The translations under genes and the position numbers were made by a program. From Rhodococcus_G sp042879035 (GTDB lineage: Bacteria > Actinomycetota > Actinomycetes > Mycobacteriales > Mycobacteriaceae), in assembly GCF_042879035.1 (NCBI RefSeq), contig NZ_JBIAOU010000001.1, positions 868,001-932,000 on the forward strand: 64,000 nt of DNA. The letters are read 5' to 3'. Under the pieces are notes generated by a model. That model was given only the letters and a program-made list of their open reading frames with translations. It ran no database searches and was not told the DNA's origin. This document shows, piece after piece, positions 62,572 through 64,000 of the stretch. How positions within the stretch are numbered: position 1 is the stretch's first letter; the number at the start of each line of letters is the position of its first letter.

Positions 62572-64000
62572 TCAGGACAGGTCGACCTGAGCGACGCGGG
62601 CGTCGAGCTTCTCGATGATCTGCGCGACCTCGGCGTCGGCGACGACCTGGTTGACGCGCAGGATGACGGTCGCACCCTCACCCTCCACGTCCTGGCTCAG
62701 GGCCGCGGCCTGGATGTCGATGTTCGCGCTGCCGAGCACGGTGCCCAGGACGCCGAGGACGCCGGGACGGTCCGCGTAGTGCACGACGATGTTGTGGCCC
62801 TCGGCGCGCAGATCGAAGCTGCGGCCGTTGATGTTGACGATCTTCTCGACCTGCTGAAGACCGGTGAGCGCACCCGCGACCGCGGTGACGGTGCCGTCGG
62901 CGGCGACGGCCCGCACCTCGACGGCACTGCGGTGGGTCAGTGCCTCGCTGTGCTTGTCGACCTCCACGCTGACGCCGCGCTGCTCGGCGAGCTGCGGGGC
63001 GTTGACGAAGGTGACGGCCTCGTCGCTGCTCGCGGAGAACAGTCCGCGCAGCGCCGCGAGACCGAGAATCTCGACGTTCTCGGCGGACAGCTCACCGCTG
63101 ACGACGACCTGGACGTTCTGCACGGCCTCGGGCGACAGGGTGCCCGCGATCAGGCCGAGCTTGCGGACCAGCTCGAGCCACGGCGCGACCTCCTCGCCGA
63201 CGGGGCCGCCGGAGACGTTGACGGCGTCCGGCACGAATTCGCCCGCGAGGGCGAGCAGCACGCTCTTCGCGACGTCGGTGCCCGCGCGGTCCTGGGCCTC
63301 GGACGTGGAGGCGCCGAGGTGCGGGGTGACGACGACGTTGTCGAGGTCGAAGAGCTTGGAGTCCGTGCACGGCTCGGTGTTGAAGACGTCGAGGCCTGCG
63401 GCGCGGACCTTACCGTTGACGAGCGCGTCGTACAGCGCGTCCTCGTCGATCAGTCCGCCGCGGGCGGCGTTGACGATGATGACGCCGTCCTTGGCGTTGG
63501 CGAGACGCTCGGCGTTGATCAGGCCGGCGGTCTCCTTCGTCTTCGGCAGGTGCACGGAGATGAAGTCGGCGCGCCGGACCAGCTCGTCGATGTCGACCAG
63601 CTCGATGCCGAGCTGTGCGGCGCGGGCCGCGGGCAGGTAGGGGTCGTAGGCGATGACGTTGGTCTCGAACGCGGCGAGGCGCTGCGCGAACAGCTGGCCG
63701 ATGCGGCCGAGGCCGACGACGCCGACGGTCTTGCCGAGGATCTCGGTGCCGTTGAAGCTCGAACGCTTCCAGGTCTTCTCACGCAGCGTGCGGTCTGCCG
63801 CGGGGATCTGGCGGGCAGTCGAGAGCAACAGCGAGACGGCGTGCTCGGCCGCCGAGTGGATGTTGGAGGTCGGTGCGTTGACGACCATCACGCCGCGCTC
63901 GGTGGCGGCGGGAATGTCGACGTTGTCGAGGCCGACACCGGCGCGCCCGACGATCTTGAGCTTTGTCGCCGCGGCGAGCACCTCGGCGTCGACGGTGGTC
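62572..64000 (-). CDS. serA: D-3-phosphoglycerate dehydrogenase (N-terminus cut off by window edge)
   Basis: 476 residues of the first enzyme of serine synthesis; about 50 N-terminal residues lie beyond the window. NAD loop GVVGLGRIGQLFAQRLA, VTPHLGASTSEAQDRAG with the catalytic His, an intervening ASB domain and a C-terminal ACT domain (HNIVVHYADRPGVLGVLG) that senses serine. Long actinobacterial type. Order serA-leuB is as in M. tuberculosis (Rv2996c-Rv2995c). Confidence 0.96.
   Translation of the reverse strand, partial: TTVDAEVLAAATKLKIVGRAGVGLDNVDIPAATERGVMVVNAPTSNIHSAAEHAVSLLLSTARQIPAADRTLREKTWKRSSFNGTEILGKTVGVVGLGRIGQLFAQRLAAFETNVIAYDPYLPAARAAQLGIELVDIDELVRRADFISVHLPKTKETAGLINAERLANAKDGVIIVNAARGGLIDEDALYDALVNGKVRAAGLDVFNTEPCTDSKLFDLDNVVVTPHLGASTSEAQDRAGTDVAKSVLLALAGEFVPDAVNVSGGPVGEEVAPWLELVRKLGLIAGTLSPEAVQNVQVVVSGELSAENVEILGLAALRGLFSASSDEAVTFVNAPQLAEQRGVSVEVDKHSEALTHRSAVEVRAVAADGTVTAVAGALTGLQQVEKIVNINGRSFDLRAEGHNIVVHYADRPGVLGVLGTVLGSANIDIQAAALSQDVEGEGATVILRVNQVVADAEVAQIIEKLDARVAQVDLS

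Overview
The window reads as chromosomal core from a high-GC mycolic-acid actinobacterium, most likely Rhodococcus or a close relative in the Mycobacteriales. Evidence: strong G/C third-position bias, many GTG starts, an Ag85-type mycolyltransferase, SepIVA, a long lysine-rich HupB tail, F420 biosynthesis (CofC), and a gene order that (from memory of that genome) follows M. tuberculosis Rv2921c-Rv2996c closely. The genus is inferred; no rRNA is present.

Region by region. 1-5.1 kb: ftsY (C-terminus cut by the window start) and smc. 5.1-11.1 kb: accessory block with a VOC protein, an APC permease, a mycolyltransferase and a three-gene operon (YgiB-like membrane protein, glutathionylspermidine-synthase-like ATP-grasp enzyme, DUF350 protein). 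11.3-12.0 kb: acylphosphatase and OsmC. 12.1-19.9 kb: full potassium operon, a 30-residue protein then kdpF-A-B-C-D-E. 20.1-22.3 kb: a PPOX-like protein and a divergent MocR/PdxR regulator. 22.3-24.7 kb: mutM, rnc, rpmF, DUF177. 25-28.6 kb: ppk2 and a P-type ATPase on the opposite strand. 28.7-38.8 kb: sepIVA, coaD, rsmD, pyc, a small membrane protein, recG and a DAK2-domain protein. 39.1-49.7 kb: rpmB, enoyl-CoA hydratase, ung, a gamma-CA-like protein, thiL, small conserved proteins, ddl, gpsA, cofC, ppk1, mutT1. 49.7-54.4 kb: hupB, leuD-leuC with a divergent IclR regulator, a PPOX protein and a DUF5302 peptide. 54.4-56.4 kb: two identical tRNA-Glu(CTC), a tRNA-Gln(CTG) and gltX. 56.5-58.6 kb: FAH-family hydrolase and a divergent MFS transporter. 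58.7-61.4 kb: two secreted proteins, the first a lipase-fold protein without its nucleophile serine. 61.4-64 kb: leuB and serA (N-terminus cut by the window end).

The genes mostly serve core functions: secretion and chromosome segregation (FtsY, SMC, HupB, SepIVA), DNA and nucleotide repair (MutM, Ung, RecG, MutT1), translation (L28, L32, RNase III, RsmD, GltX and its tRNAs), leucine and serine synthesis, and polyphosphate metabolism (PPK1, PPK2). The accessory blocks sit at breaks in the conserved order. No gap between genes exceeds about 300 bases; the largest (38820-39099, 24719-24963, 8507-8736) are divergent promoter regions or a repeat. I saw no insertion sequence, prophage or CRISPR array. 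The best leads for something undescribed are the secreted pseudo-lipase pair (58709-61369) and the YgiB-like/ATP-grasp/DUF350 operon (8737-11086).
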